Below, piece after piece: positions 25,878-36,162 of a stretch of DNA of 64,000 nucleotides. The stretch covers positions 3,004,001 to 3,068,000 of the forward strand of contig JADJUW010000001.1 in the NCBI GenBank assembly GCA_016716835.1, read 5' to 3'. A program made the position numbers and the translations under genes. The notes beneath the pieces are model-generated. The model was not told where the DNA came from. It saw only the letters and a list, made by a program, of their open reading frames with translations, and did no database searches. The DNA comes from Myxococcales bacterium (GTDB taxonomy: Bacteria > Myxococcota_A > Polyangia > Haliangiales > Haliangiaceae). Each line of letters begins with the position of its first letter. The first letter of the stretch is position 1.

Positions 25878-26963
25878 TTAGCCGGCAGGCGTTGGTGGTT
25901 TCGAAAAGCCGATTTCCAAGTTGGAAACCGCAGCGCCCGCGAGCTGCCCGCACGCGCCGGCAATGTCGCCTCCTCCTGAGTAGCGGCGATGCACCGCGAG
26001 CCCATGACCCATGACGCGCCCGATGAAGGCGTGCTCGACCTCGCGGCTGCTGCGGGCGTAGCGCGTGCCCTGCCATGGGTTAAAGGCGATGACCGAAAGC
26101 CGTGGCGTGACCCCAACCAACTCGCGAAATCGCAAGGCCTCGGCGGCGAGCGCGTCGGCGTCTGCCAACGTATCGTTTTTGCCAGCCAACAACGTGACCG
26201 CCCACATCGGCGCATGCCCGGTGTGCCGCGCCCACGACGCGGTGGCTTCAAACACCTCTCGCCACGGGAATTGCTTGCGAATCGGCAATAGCGTCTCGGC
26301 GATGTCCGGGCGCAGGCTGCCTACCGAAACGCCGAGGCGAACCTTTGGCGCGGCCTGCGCGAGGCGCAAAATCCCGCGCGGAAGTCCGCATGTCGAAACC
26401 GTCATCTTGCGCGCATCGATGCCAAACGCGCACGAATCGTTGAGCACGGCGATGGCCTGCAACACCGCATCGAGATTTGCCATCGGCTCGCCCATGCCTT
26501 GAAACACCACGCCCGCGACGCGCGCGCCCGCAGGCAAATCCGCCGCTATGGTTTTTACTTGATCGAGAATTTCATGCGCGCCCAGGTTGCGCATCAGGCC
26601 CATGGTGCCGGTGGCGCAATACGAACACGCCATCGCACAGCCGCCTTGCGAGCTGACACACGCCGAGTAGTGCCCCGGCTTTTCGAGCGGAATCGCGACG
26701 CATTCGACGCCACCGCGCAGGTATTTGCGAAAGCCGTCCACCGCGACTTGCGCGATCGGCGCATCGGTTGCACCCGCAGTTGCTGGCGCGTCCGCGGTTA
26801 GCGCCTGCAATTGCGCAAAGCTCGCGCGCGATAGGTGGCCGCCAATTTCGACCGGTCGGCCTAGGTAGTCACTGCGCACTACATGCCTCGCCTCGGCAAT
26901 GGTCATGCCCGTAAGCGCGACCAATTGCGTCGGCGTGATCGCGCCTCGAACATACTTAGTCAC
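25878..26963 (-). CDS. Divergent RlmN/Cfr-family radical SAM methyltransferase
   Basis: A 361-residue radical SAM protein. The [4Fe-4S] motif is CAMACSYCATG (Cys109, Cys113, Cys116), followed by VVFQGMGEPMANLDAVLQAI, both diagnostic for RlmN, which methylates C2 of adenosine 2503 in 23S rRNA and A37 in some tRNAs. The C-terminal Cys used in the mechanism is present in GGGDIAGACGQLAG. Several positions differ from the canonical enzyme: SVGS replaces the usual SLHA after the fourth strand, and the N-terminal domain is short. It may be a second RlmN-type enzyme with a different RNA target; a search for a canonical rlmN elsewhere would help. Confidence 0.8.
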   Translation of the reverse strand: MTKYVRGAITPTQLVALTGMTIAEARHVVRSDYLGRPVEIGGHLSRASFAQLQALTADAPATAGATDAPIAQVAVDGFRKYLRGGVECVAIPLEKPGHYSACVSSQGGCAMACSYCATGTMGLMRNLGAHEILDQVKTIAADLPAGARVAGVVFQGMGEPMANLDAVLQAIAVLNDSCAFGIDARKMTVSTCGLPRGILRLAQAAPKVRLGVSVGSLRPDIAETLLPIRKQFPWREVFEATASWARHTGHAPMWAVTLLAGKNDTLADADALAAEALRFRELVGVTPRLSVIAFNPWQGTRYARSSREVEHAFIGRVMGHGLAVHRRYSGGGDIAGACGQLAGAAVSNLEIGFSKPPTPAG

Positions 26964-27083
26964 GATGCGGCGAACCTAGCGCGCAACCGCCCGCGACGCG
27001 ACCGGCTAAGCGCTTAGATCTGCTGCGTGGGGCGGACCCCGCGCCTCCCATAATTATCATTGCCGCCGTCTAGGCCCTGTGAG

Positions 27084-27818
27084 ATGAACCCGGGCATGCG
27101 CGCCACTACCCGATGCTGCCTTGCCACGTCCTTCTTCCTAGTCGCGGGATGCGGCAATGACGGCGACGGGTCAGCCACCGACGCCGAGGCCAGCACGCCG
27201 GGTGCCTGCGTCGACGGCCTAGACAACGATGGTAACGGGGAGATGGATTGCGACGATGCAAGCTGCATCCCGACCGCCGCCTGCGGGCCCGATAGCGGCG
27301 ACTTGCGGGTGTTTGTGACCAGCCAACGCTACCCCGCAAATCTCAGGGCTGCGGGCGGCGGCGCCTCCGGCCTTGCTAGCGCCGACAACCTTTGCCAGTT
27401 ATCGGCCGATGCCGCGGCGCTCGGTGGGCAGTGGGTCGCGTGGCTTTCGTCGACGGACGCCGACGCGCTCGACCGCATCACCGGCGCCGGGCCATGGTAC
27501 CGCACCGACGGCACGCTAGCCTTTCCCAACAAGGCCAGCCTTGCGACCGTGCCGCAAGTGGCCCTGAGTTACGACGAGCACGGCGACATGCCGGACCCCT
27601 TTTACGAAGCTTGGACCGGCACCGCCCTTGGCGGCCGCGTCGCGCCAGCCGACGGCGATCTGGTCAGCACCACCTGCGACGACTGGACGACCACCATCGA
27701 TAGCGAAACCATCAAGGGTTGGCTTGGCGACATCGACGAAGCCGACTTCAACTGGACTGCCTACGCCGACGGCTACTGCTGGGGTTTCGATCGACGCTTG
27801 TACTGCTTTGAGCAGTAG
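27084..27818 (+). CDS. Lipoprotein with DUF1554-like domain
   Basis: A 244-residue lipoprotein; the lipobox is FFLVAGC. After a short acidic linker (GNDGDGSATDAEAS) comes a Cys-containing metal-type segment (CVDGLDNDGNGEMDCDDASC) common in myxobacterial surface proteins. The remaining ~160 residues (LRVFVTSQRYPANL, ADNLCQLSADAAALGGQWVA, YRTDGTLAFPNKASL, CDDWTT) match the pattern of DUF1554, a collagen-endostatin-like fold found in Leptospira and Myxococcota outer-surface proteins. Function unknown. Start ATG 27084 rather than the upstream alternative, because the hydrophobic signal follows it. Confidence 0.75.
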   Translation: MNPGMRATTRCCLATSFFLVAGCGNDGDGSATDAEASTPGACVDGLDNDGNGEMDCDDASCIPTAACGPDSGDLRVFVTSQRYPANLRAAGGGASGLASADNLCQLSADAAALGGQWVAWLSSTDADALDRITGAGPWYRTDGTLAFPNKASLATVPQVALSYDEHGDMPDPFYEAWTGTALGGRVAPADGDLVSTTCDDWTTTIDSETIKGWLGDIDEADFNWTAYADGYCWGFDRRLYCFEQ

Positions 27819-27827
27819 GCGATTTCT

Positions 27828-28942
27828 TTACGCGCGCGCCTGCGCGGCGCACCACGCGGCAATCTCCGCGCCCGCGGTTGGTTTGGCAAAGGCGCGCATC
27901 TTGGCGGCCATGGTATCGCGCGCGGCCTCGTCGGCGAGTAAGCCCGCCACCGCCGCAGCCAGCGCGCTCGGCGTCAGCTCAGCCTGACGAAACATCAGCG
28001 CCGCGCCCGCGTCGGCCATTTCGCGCGCGTTGTGCTCTTGATGATTGTCGGCGGCAAAGGGGAACGGGATAAATATCGTTGGCTTGCCGACAATAGCCAA
28101 TTCGGCCACCGTGGTTGCACCGGCGCGGCCGATCACCACGTCGGCCGCGGCGTATTGCGTCGCCATGTCGGCGATGAATTCGTGCACCTCGGCATGTACG
28201 CCGGCGTCGCGATAGCGCGCGGAAATCTTTTCGACGTCCGCCTTGCCGGTTTGATGCACAATGCGGATTGCCTGCTGCGCCGCCAACTCGATGAGCGCAC
28301 GCGACGCGACCTCGTTGACGGCGGTTGCGCCGAGCGAGCCGCCGCAAACAAAGATGGCCGCGGGACGAGTGCGGTCATGTCGCGCCTCCACCGTATCCGC
28401 GGCGCTCGCCGCCAATCGGCGCAGCATGTCCATGCGCACCGGGTTGCCAACCTGCGCCGTTTTTTGCGGCGAAAAGAACGTGCCAGCCTGCGCGAACGCG
28501 ACAAACACGCGGCGGACCACTTTGCCGAGCAGCTTGTTGGTAAACCCGGGAATCGAATTTTGCTCGCAAATGGCGGTTGGAATACGCATCAGCCACGCCG
28601 CCAGCACCACCGGGCCCGATGCATAGCCGCCGACGCCAACTACCACATGCGGCCGATATCGGCGCAACAGCCGCAGCGATTGCCACAGCGCGCGCGGCAG
28701 CCTAAGCAGGCCTCGCAACATGCCGCGCAGCCCAACCGTCTTAAGTCCCGACACGTCGATGAGCTCAAGGGGCCATCCAAGCGGCGGCAACACCCGCGCT
28801 TCAATGCCTCGCGCGGTGCCGACAAACGTGACCTCGGTGGCGCCGCCACGTGCCCGCAGCTCTTCGGCGATCGCCACGCCGGGAAATAAATGCCCGCCCG
28901 TGCCGCCGCCCGCGATAATCACCTTGAGCGAGGGGCTATCGC

Positions 28943-28946
<4 letters not shown>
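27828..28946 (-). CDS. murG: Undecaprenyl-PP-MurNAc-pentapeptide GlcNAc transferase
   Basis: MurG adds GlcNAc to lipid I to make lipid II at the cytoplasmic face. The 372-residue GT28 protein has the N-terminal loop IIAGGGTGGHLFPGVAIAEEL, HVVVGVGGYASGPVVLAA, AICEQNSIPGFTNKLLG and the C-terminal donor loop GRAGATTVAELAIVGKPTIFIPFP with HQEHNAREMADAGAAL. Its start overlaps the stop of the NtrX-like regulator (ATGA), so the two are co-translated. Confidence 0.97.
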
Positions 28947-30364
<1,418 letters not shown>

Positions 30365-30438
30365 TTGACCTAACATACCATTATCTAAGGGGAAAATCGC
30401 ATTGACTCGCGCCAAGATCGCCAGTAGTGTGCAGCGCT

Positions 30439-31221
30439 ATGGGTGCGATGTTCCGAGCCTCTTTGCGCATCGTCCGCGGCCAACCGCGGGTGATGCTTGT
30501 CCTTTTGGCGACGCTGCTGATGTTCACGGCGGCGGCGTGCAAGAAACCGAAGGGCCCGACGTGCAAGGGCGACGTCGATTGCACCGACGGCAAGATCTGC
30601 CGCGATGGCGTGTGCCAGATGTGCAAGAGCAATGACGACTGCGGCGATGGCAAGACGTGCGAGGCCGGCGCCTGCACGGCCGTTTCGTGCAAGACCGATA
30701 CGGATTGCACGACCGGCAGCTGCATCGATGGCACCTGTCAGATGTGCGATGCGGATGCCGACTGCGGTGCGGGCGGCGCTTGCAAGAGCGGCTTGTGCGT
30801 CCGCAGCAAGGCGTGCACCAGCGACGATCAATGTGCCGACGACGAGGATTGCGTCGAGCGCCGTTGTCAAAAGGCGTGGAGCCCCGCCGCCGCGGTCGCC
30901 GGCAGTTGCGAGCTTTCGACGGTCTTCTTCGCCTACGACGACGACGCCATCGCCACCACCGAGCGCGACAAGTTAGGTGTAAACGCGCAATGCCTCGAAA
31001 CGTCGGTGGGCAAGCAGATCTATCTCTTTGGCCACACGGACGACAGCGGCACCGACGAGTACAACATCGCGCTCTCCGAACGCCGTGCCGCCGCGGTCGC
31101 CGACTACCTATCGCGCCTCGGCATTGATCCGACGCGGATGCAGGTGGTGCCCAAGGGTGAAACGCAAGCCAGCGGCGCCGGCGCCGACAAAGATCGCCGC
31201 GTCGAATTCACCTGGAAGTAG
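30439..31221 (+). CDS. Pal-like OmpA-family lipoprotein with Cys-rich repeats
   Basis: A 260-residue outer-membrane lipoprotein. The signal peptide ends FTAAACKK (lipobox Cys about residue 37). Residues ~40-145 hold four to five short Cys-rich repeats such as CKGDVDCTDGKICRDGVC and CMVCDADADCGAGG-like units with six Cys each. The C-terminal OmpA domain has GHTDDSGTDEYNIALSERRA, the peptidoglycan-binding consensus of Pal. It should link the outer membrane to the wall. The gene for a CpoB/YbgF-like protein follows 10 bases later, as in tol-pal operons, but no tolA, tolB, tolQ or tolR is in the window. Confidence 0.85.
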   Translation: MGAMFRASLRIVRGQPRVMLVLLATLLMFTAAACKKPKGPTCKGDVDCTDGKICRDGVCQMCKSNDDCGDGKTCEAGACTAVSCKTDTDCTTGSCIDGTCQMCDADADCGAGGACKSGLCVRSKACTSDDQCADDEDCVERRCQKAWSPAAAVAGSCELSTVFFAYDDDAIATTERDKLGVNAQCLETSVGKQIYLFGHTDDSGTDEYNIALSERRAAAVADYLSRLGIDPTRMQVVPKGETQASGAGADKDRRVEFTWK

Positions 31222-31231
31222 GAAGGCGCCC

Positions 31232-32050
31232 ATGAGTACGCTTTCACCCGCCCGCGCGCGCTTGTTGACAACCCTCGCCCTCGTGCTGCTCGCCTCCAGC
31301 CTCACCGGCTGCTTCTGGGTAACCACCAAAAAAGAAGGCGCGGCGCTGCGCCGTGACGTCACCACCCTCAACGCGAAGGTCGAATCCGATTTGCTCACGC
31401 AACTCACCGAGCAACGCTCGGCGTTCGAAGAGGCCACCAAGTTGCTCAAACGCAACGCCGCAGACTTTGGCGATGAGCTGCGTACCACCGGCGATGAGCT
31501 GCGGATCATGCGCGGCCAGTTAACCAAGAGTGAGCAAGCCACCGCCGAGCTGGTCGATGCCATCAAGGCGCAAGAGGCCAAGTTGGCGGCCATGGAGGCG
31601 CGGCTGTTTGTGCTCGAAGGCAAGGCGCCAACCGGCGCGGCGCTCACCGCGGAAGACTTGTGGGCCGCAGGCAAGCTCGCCTTTGAGGGCAAAAAATTTG
31701 CGGAAGCCCGCGAACACTATCGCTAGCTGGCGCTAACGTTTCCAAGCCACGAGCGCGCAGATGACTCCATCTATTTCCGTGGCGAAGCGTATTTTCGCGA
31801 AGATGACTTCGACTCCGCCATCCGCGAGTATCGCCGCGTGTACGACATGTTCGCCACCAGCCAGCTCGCCGACGATGCGTTGTTTCGCGCCGGCGAGGCG
31901 GCCGAAAAGATGAAGCACTGTACCGAGGCGCGCACGTACTTTGGACTGTTGCTGCAAAAGTATGCCAGCTCAAGCCTCGCCAAGCGCGCCGGCGAACTCG
32001 ACAAGGCGCTGAAGGCGGCCGCCAAAGACAAGTCGCGCTGCAAAAGCTAG
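31232..32050 (+). CDS. CpoB/YbgF-like TPR lipoprotein, interrupted by an in-frame TAG
   Basis: A lipoprotein with signal peptide ending SSLTGC, a coiled-coil (~residues 30-125, rich in Glu/Leu heptads: LLTQLTEQRSAFEEATKLLK) and C-terminal TPR repeats, the layout of CpoB/YbgF, which coordinates outer-membrane constriction with PBP1B. The first TPR (KLAFEGKKFAEAREHYR) is cut by TAG at 31724..31726, but the same frame continues with LALTFPSHERADDSIYFRGE, further TPRs and a stop at 32048. One C-to-T change (CAG to TAG) explains it. Read through, the product is 272 residues. The gene follows the Pal-like gene closely. Confidence 0.75.
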
Positions 32051-32217
32051 ACAGAACGCATTGGGTGGGTAAATTTCGGTGTACGGCTTCGCGAGCCTCG
32101 TTACAGCCAGACGGCTGCGCCTCGGCATCGCGCGTGCATGAGTTGGCGCGGCCTGGCTCTTACGAAACACAAGCGCACGATTCCAGCATTCGGACACTAG
32201 CGTGTCCGCGTTCTGTC
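32050..32217. repeat. 168-bp segment bounded by 10-bp inverted repeats
   Basis: GACAGAACGC at 32050..32059 and GCGTTCTGTC at 32208..32217 are perfect inverted copies. Inside are further short stems, including GGACAC/GTGTCC at 32192..32207 and CAGCC/GGCTG near 32105..32118. It begins on the last base of the CpoB-like stop codon, and its length is close to that of the two MITE-like elements, but the ends differ, so a relation to them is uncertain. No ORF is present. Confidence 0.35.
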
Positions 32218-32324
32218 CTCCGCTATTTCGGGTCTTAGATTAGGCAATTCTGGCTAGCGCGCCAATCGGGCAGGCCCAGCGGTGGCCGACTCGCCAAATT
32301 CGGCCAGCGAGGTACAATTAGCGC

Positions 32325-32594
32325 ATGGCGGCCAAGGTTGAGATCTACACGACAAGCACTTGCGGCTATTGCAGGGCGGCCCTGGCGTTGTTGCGCAAGC
32401 TCGAGGTCACCTTCACGCAACACGATGTAACTGGCAAGCCGGACGTGCGCGCATGGCTCGTGCAGCAGACCGGGCGCACAACCGTGCCGCAAATATTTAT
32501 TGGCGGGCGCGCCATTGGCGGATTTGACGATTTGGCTGCGCTGCATCGCGGTGGCGCGCTCGCCAAGCTTATCGCAGCTAACGATTCGGCCTAG
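32325..32594 (+). CDS. grxC: Glutaredoxin
   Basis: A small thiol-disulfide oxidoreductase of 89 residues, reduced by glutathione. The dithiol active site is CGYC (Cys13, Cys16) in VEIYTTSTCGYCRAALALL, followed by the cis-Pro in TTVPQIFIGGRAIGGFDDL, the full glutaredoxin 3 signature. It is cytosolic. The gene overlaps the convergent DUF1801 gene by 4 bases. Confidence 0.95.
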   Translation: MAAKVEIYTTSTCGYCRAALALLRKLEVTFTQHDVTGKPDVRAWLVQQTGRTTVPQIFIGGRAIGGFDDLAALHRGGALAKLIAANDSA

Positions 32595-32959
32595 CGCACG
32601 TTGGGACGCGCTACGTTCTTGGCCCTAAAGCTGGCGATGCGCTTGATCAGATCGTAGGGAATCGCCTGATCGAGCGGAAACTGCACCGAGCCGCGCCCCT
32701 GCTTGTAAACGGCGAGCTGCTTTTTAAACGCGGCATGGCCAGTTGGCGTGGCATAAAAGCCGACGTGTTTTTTGTAACCGGCAAAGTATACCAGCGCCTT
32801 GCCGTTCAATTTGTAGGCGGGCATGCCGTAGCTAATCGACTCCTCGGCGCTAGGCACCGCGGTGCGAATGGCTGCCCGAATGCGTTTTAAGATGCGCCGC
32901 ACCTCGGGCGGAAACGCGGCGATATACGCCCCCACGTCGGCGGTTTTGAGTGCCTTCAT
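32591..32959 (-). CDS. DUF1801 (YdhG/Frataxin-like fold) protein
   Basis: A 122-residue soluble protein with the DUF1801 consensus: AYIAAFPPEVRRILKRIRA, AEESISYGMPAYKLNGKALVY and HVGFYATPTGHAAFKKQL. Members are small cytoplasmic proteins with an alpha/beta frataxin-like fold whose cellular function is not settled. Full family length; convergent with the glutaredoxin gene. Confidence 0.88.
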   Translation of the reverse strand: MKALKTADVGAYIAAFPPEVRRILKRIRAAIRTAVPSAEESISYGMPAYKLNGKALVYFAGYKKHVGFYATPTGHAAFKKQLAVYKQGRGSVQFPLDQAIPYDLIKRIASFRAKNVARPNVR

Positions 32960-33044
32960 CGCGCCATGGTACGGCCAGCGAGGCGGCGGTGGATAGGGCT
33001 AGCAAGCCCTCCAGGGCGGGAGCCTAAGGGGTGATCGCGCCCCA

Positions 33045-33107
33045 TAGGCGCTAGTTAGGCGCTAGTTAGGCGCTAGTTAGGCGCTAGTTAGGCGCTAGTT
33101 AGGCGCT
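33045..33107. repeat. 11-bp tandem repeat, 5.7 copies
   Basis: The unit TAGGCGCTAGT is repeated without change five times (33045..33099), then a partial copy TAGGCGCT. Each unit contains the near-palindrome AGGCGCTA and a CTAG. It lies in the intergenic region, 83 bases before the start of the lipoprotein gene at 33190. No spacers are present. It may be a regulatory array, a phase-variable tract or an expansion by slippage. Confidence 0.9.
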
Positions 33108-33189
33108 CGCGATGGCCTCTATCCTATTTGATTCATTGAGGACTTGGTTGGCCGCCCATGGCATGGCCGTTGCACTATTGGACCTCATC

Positions 33190-34095
33190 ATGAAACAACC
33201 GAGGTCTTCGCTTCCCAGCATCGTGCTCGCTGCCGGCCTCACGGCATCCGCCGGAGCCTGCGTCGATATAGCTGATTCGTCGCAGGGGGCGCCAGACGAG
33301 GATAAGGCCCAGCTTTGGCGCGAGCTGCGCGTGGGCCTGCACCATTCTGAGGACCGCATGTCCTATCAGTTACGCGTCCTTTCGCAAGACGACGTCGAGG
33401 CTGGACGAGCTGACCTTTTTTCCGAACGCTGCCCTAGCGCGGCACCGGGCGAAGTTGGCGCTTATTGTCCTGTTGCGATTACTAGCGATGCCATGCTCTC
33501 CAGCCTCCGCGAGCTTACGACGATGCGCATTGAGCGTCTCGCCGCTGCGCCAGACGTATACATGGCCGAAGGGGCAGACGTCTACCTGACCGCGCTAACC
33601 TCGGATGTCCCGCTAATCGTCGACAATGCCGACGCGCTCACGCTGGCCGGTGAGGAGGTTTACCTCGGCTATATGCCCGACAGGTTTGCAGCCTTTGGCG
33701 AAATGATGATTGAGGAAATGCTCGAGCGCGGCGACATAGGGCGTCCGGGCCAGGACTATGGGCCGGTCAAATTTGCGTTGCGGGATGCTCACCGCCACTA
33801 TGCGCCCAACTCCATCGGGCTGACCGCTGTTGATAAAGCAGGAGCGGCAGGTTTTGTATTTTCAGGCGCAACTCTTGTGCATTCGGTCACCACGTATCAC
33901 TTTTCTGACGTCGATAATTTCAGGCAAGACTTAGGCGTAACCGCCAATGACCACGTCGATGCTGCCACCCTCGCTGACAGCGTCATGCGTCTGCCTGGTG
34001 GGCATGACGACCCGCCGGGACTCTACCGCGCAATCATTATTGACGGCGACTTCATCATTCTCGATGGATTTAGAAAAATTAGCGTCCCCGAATAG
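33190..34095 (+). CDS. Lipoprotein of unknown function
   Basis: A 301-residue protein. The signal peptide (SSLPSIVLAAGLTASAGACVD) has a plausible lipobox with Cys at about residue 24. The mature part is rich in acidic residues and has no recognised domain (VGLHHSEDRMSYQLRVLSQD, AITSDAMLSSLRELTTMRIE, VDLYG-like motifs are absent). It contains a few Cys residues only. ATG 33190 was chosen because the signal peptide starts there; the upstream frame has no export features. The 11-bp tandem repeat is just upstream. Confidence 0.65.
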   Translation: MKQPRSSLPSIVLAAGLTASAGACVDIADSSQGAPDEDKAQLWRELRVGLHHSEDRMSYQLRVLSQDDVEAGRADLFSERCPSAAPGEVGAYCPVAITSDAMLSSLRELTTMRIERLAAAPDVYMAEGADVYLTALTSDVPLIVDNADALTLAGEEVYLGYMPDRFAAFGEMMIEEMLERGDIGRPGQDYGPVKFALRDAHRHYAPNSIGLTAVDKAGAAGFVFSGATLVHSVTTYHFSDVDNFRQDLGVTANDHVDAATLADSVMRLPGGHDDPPGLYRAIIIDGDFIILDGFRKISVPE

Positions 34096-34097
34096 CG

Positions 34098-36162
34098 TTA
34101 CGCCTTGCGAATAGACACCCTGGCGTCGTTGTAGCAAGCCCCGCCACCTAGATCGGTGAGGGTTGCCGGTACCAAGGCGTTGGTGGTGCGGCCATTGCGC
34201 GAGTGCTTGGCCCACATGCCCTTGGGCGCTACCAGCACGCCCGGGCGGACCTCGCTTGCAACCTCGCAAATGGCGCGCATGACGCCGAGTTCGTTTTGCA
34301 AGAGCACCTCGTCGCCATCGGCGATGCCATGCGCGGCGGCATCACTCGGCGCGATTTGCACCGGCACTTGATGCTCGCGCAATTGGCCAAACGTCGATGT
34401 GATCTGCGTCGATAGCGCCGGCGAGATCAGCGTGAACGGATGGTTGGTCGCCGCAGCGTCAACGTCTTGCGCACTGCGATAATGATACAGGCCACCCGGC
34501 GCCGCGGCGTCGAGCCCCGCCGGCACGAGCTCAATTTTGCCGCTTGGCGTCTTGGGCAACGCGCCCGCAAACAGCACGGGATTCGCGACCACAGGCGTCG
34601 CGACGCCGTCACGCGCGATCGCCTGCTTGAGGCGCTCGCCGCGCGGCGAGGCCGCGAAGATCGCATCGACGAGATCTTCATCGGTCATGGCGTCGCCGCC
34701 GCGAACCAGGTCAAAACGCCCGAGCAATTCGGCGAACATCTGGTTGTTGCTGCGTGACTGGCCAAACGGCGCCACCGCGGGCTCGCTGTCAAACAGACGC
34801 ATGTTGCCATAGCCGCGCCGCACCTCGCGATGCTCGAGAAACGAGGTCGCCGGCAAGACCACGTCGGCATAGTGCGCCGTGTCGGTCATGATTTGATCGT
34901 GTACGACGACAAAGACGTCGCGCGAGGCCAGGCCGCGACGCACGGCCTCTTGATCAGGCGCGGTTGCGAGCGCATTGCAGTTATAGTTAAACAACACGCG
35001 CACCGGCGGATCTTGCCATTGCGTCAGCGCCTCGCCGAGCGCCACCATGTTGAGCTGGCGCGTGGTGGATGGCGCTGGCAACGGTTCGGCGATGCCGCCC
35101 TCGGCGCTAACGCCCCAATCGGCCTTGCCGTTGCTCATGAGAAAGCCGGCGCCGGGCGCGCCAAACGCGCCGACGAGCGCCGGCAGCGCCAAGATCGCCG
35201 CCGCCGCGCTGCCGCCGTTGCGATTGCGCTCGACGCCGTAGCCACAGCGGATCATCGCGGGTTTCGTGGTGGCAAACGCCCTCGCCACGGCGGCGATATC
35301 CTCCGCTGCCACGCCGGTAACCTCGACGGCGCGGGCCAGCGGCCATGCGGCGGCGCGGGCGCGAAATTCGGCGACGCCGCTGACGTGCTCGTCGAGAAAG
35401 GCGGCATCGCTCAGGCCGTGCTCAAACATGTAGTTGGCCATCGCAAGCGCAAGCGGCAGGTCCGTACCGGGCAGTGGCGCGAGATGAAAGTCCGCGCGCG
35501 CGGCGAGTGGAATGCGACGCGGATCGATGACGACGAGCTTTGCGCCCTGGGCGCGTGCGCGCTCGATGACGGGGACGGTGTGGATGCCGGTGGCCGACGG
35601 GTTGATGCCCCAGAGCACGATGAAGCGGCTGTGCTCCATGTCCTCGATCGCCATGCCGGGGACGCCGCCATAAGGCTTTCGTGCGCCTCGCCGGTCGGCT
35701 TGGCGCATAGCGTGCGCAGACACTGCGCCCGCCCAGGCGCCGCCAAAATCGCGTCGCCAAGGCACCCTCGGTGAGCCAACCGTTTGAGCCGCCATAGTGA
35801 TACGGCACAATTGCCTGCGCGCCATGCTCAGCGATCGCCGCGCGAATGTGGGCCTCGATGAGGTTCATGGCCTCATCCCATGTCGCCTCGCGAAACTGCG
35901 CGCGCGCGGCCGCGTGATCGGCCGGCGGCTCGAGCCGCTTGGCCGCTACGCGAATGAGCGGGGTCGCCAAGCGCTCGCGGCAGTAGAGATGGTCCGCGAG
36001 CTTGCGCACCTTGCCGCAGATAAAGCCGTCGGTCAGCGGCGTACGCCTGTCGCCATCGACCTCGGTGACGCGCGTGCCCTCGGCGTTGACGGTGACGCTC
36101 AGCCCGCAGGTATCGGGGCAATCTAGCGGACAGGCGCTGGCGACGACGTTGGGCTCGGCCAT
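34098..36162 (-). CDS. Molybdopterin oxidoreductase (formate dehydrogenase-like), two frameshifts
   Basis: A Mo-bisMGD enzyme of the DMSO reductase superfamily. The N-terminus has the [4Fe-4S] site ACPLDCPDTCGLSV plus GFICGKVRK; FIVLWGINPSATGIH and VLPATSFLEHREVRRGYGNM are typical of the catalytic part; the C-terminal dinucleotide domain includes PVQIAPSDAAAHGIADGDEV. Three frames are needed: N part to about RFWRRLGG, middle part with RTLCAKPTGEAHES (shift near 35718..35728), then YGGVPGMAIEDMEHSRFIV (shift near 35672). Two single-base insertions restore 688 residues, the normal family length. Substrate unknown; no small electron-transfer subunit is adjacent. Confidence 0.85.

Noticed and set aside
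31724..31726. Pyrrolysine or recoded UAG
   Set aside because: No pyl genes or unusual UAG use elsewhere; a CAG-to-TAG change or base-call error is simpler.
33045..33107. CRISPR array
   Set aside because: Units are 11 bp and directly adjoining with no spacers and no cas genes nearby.
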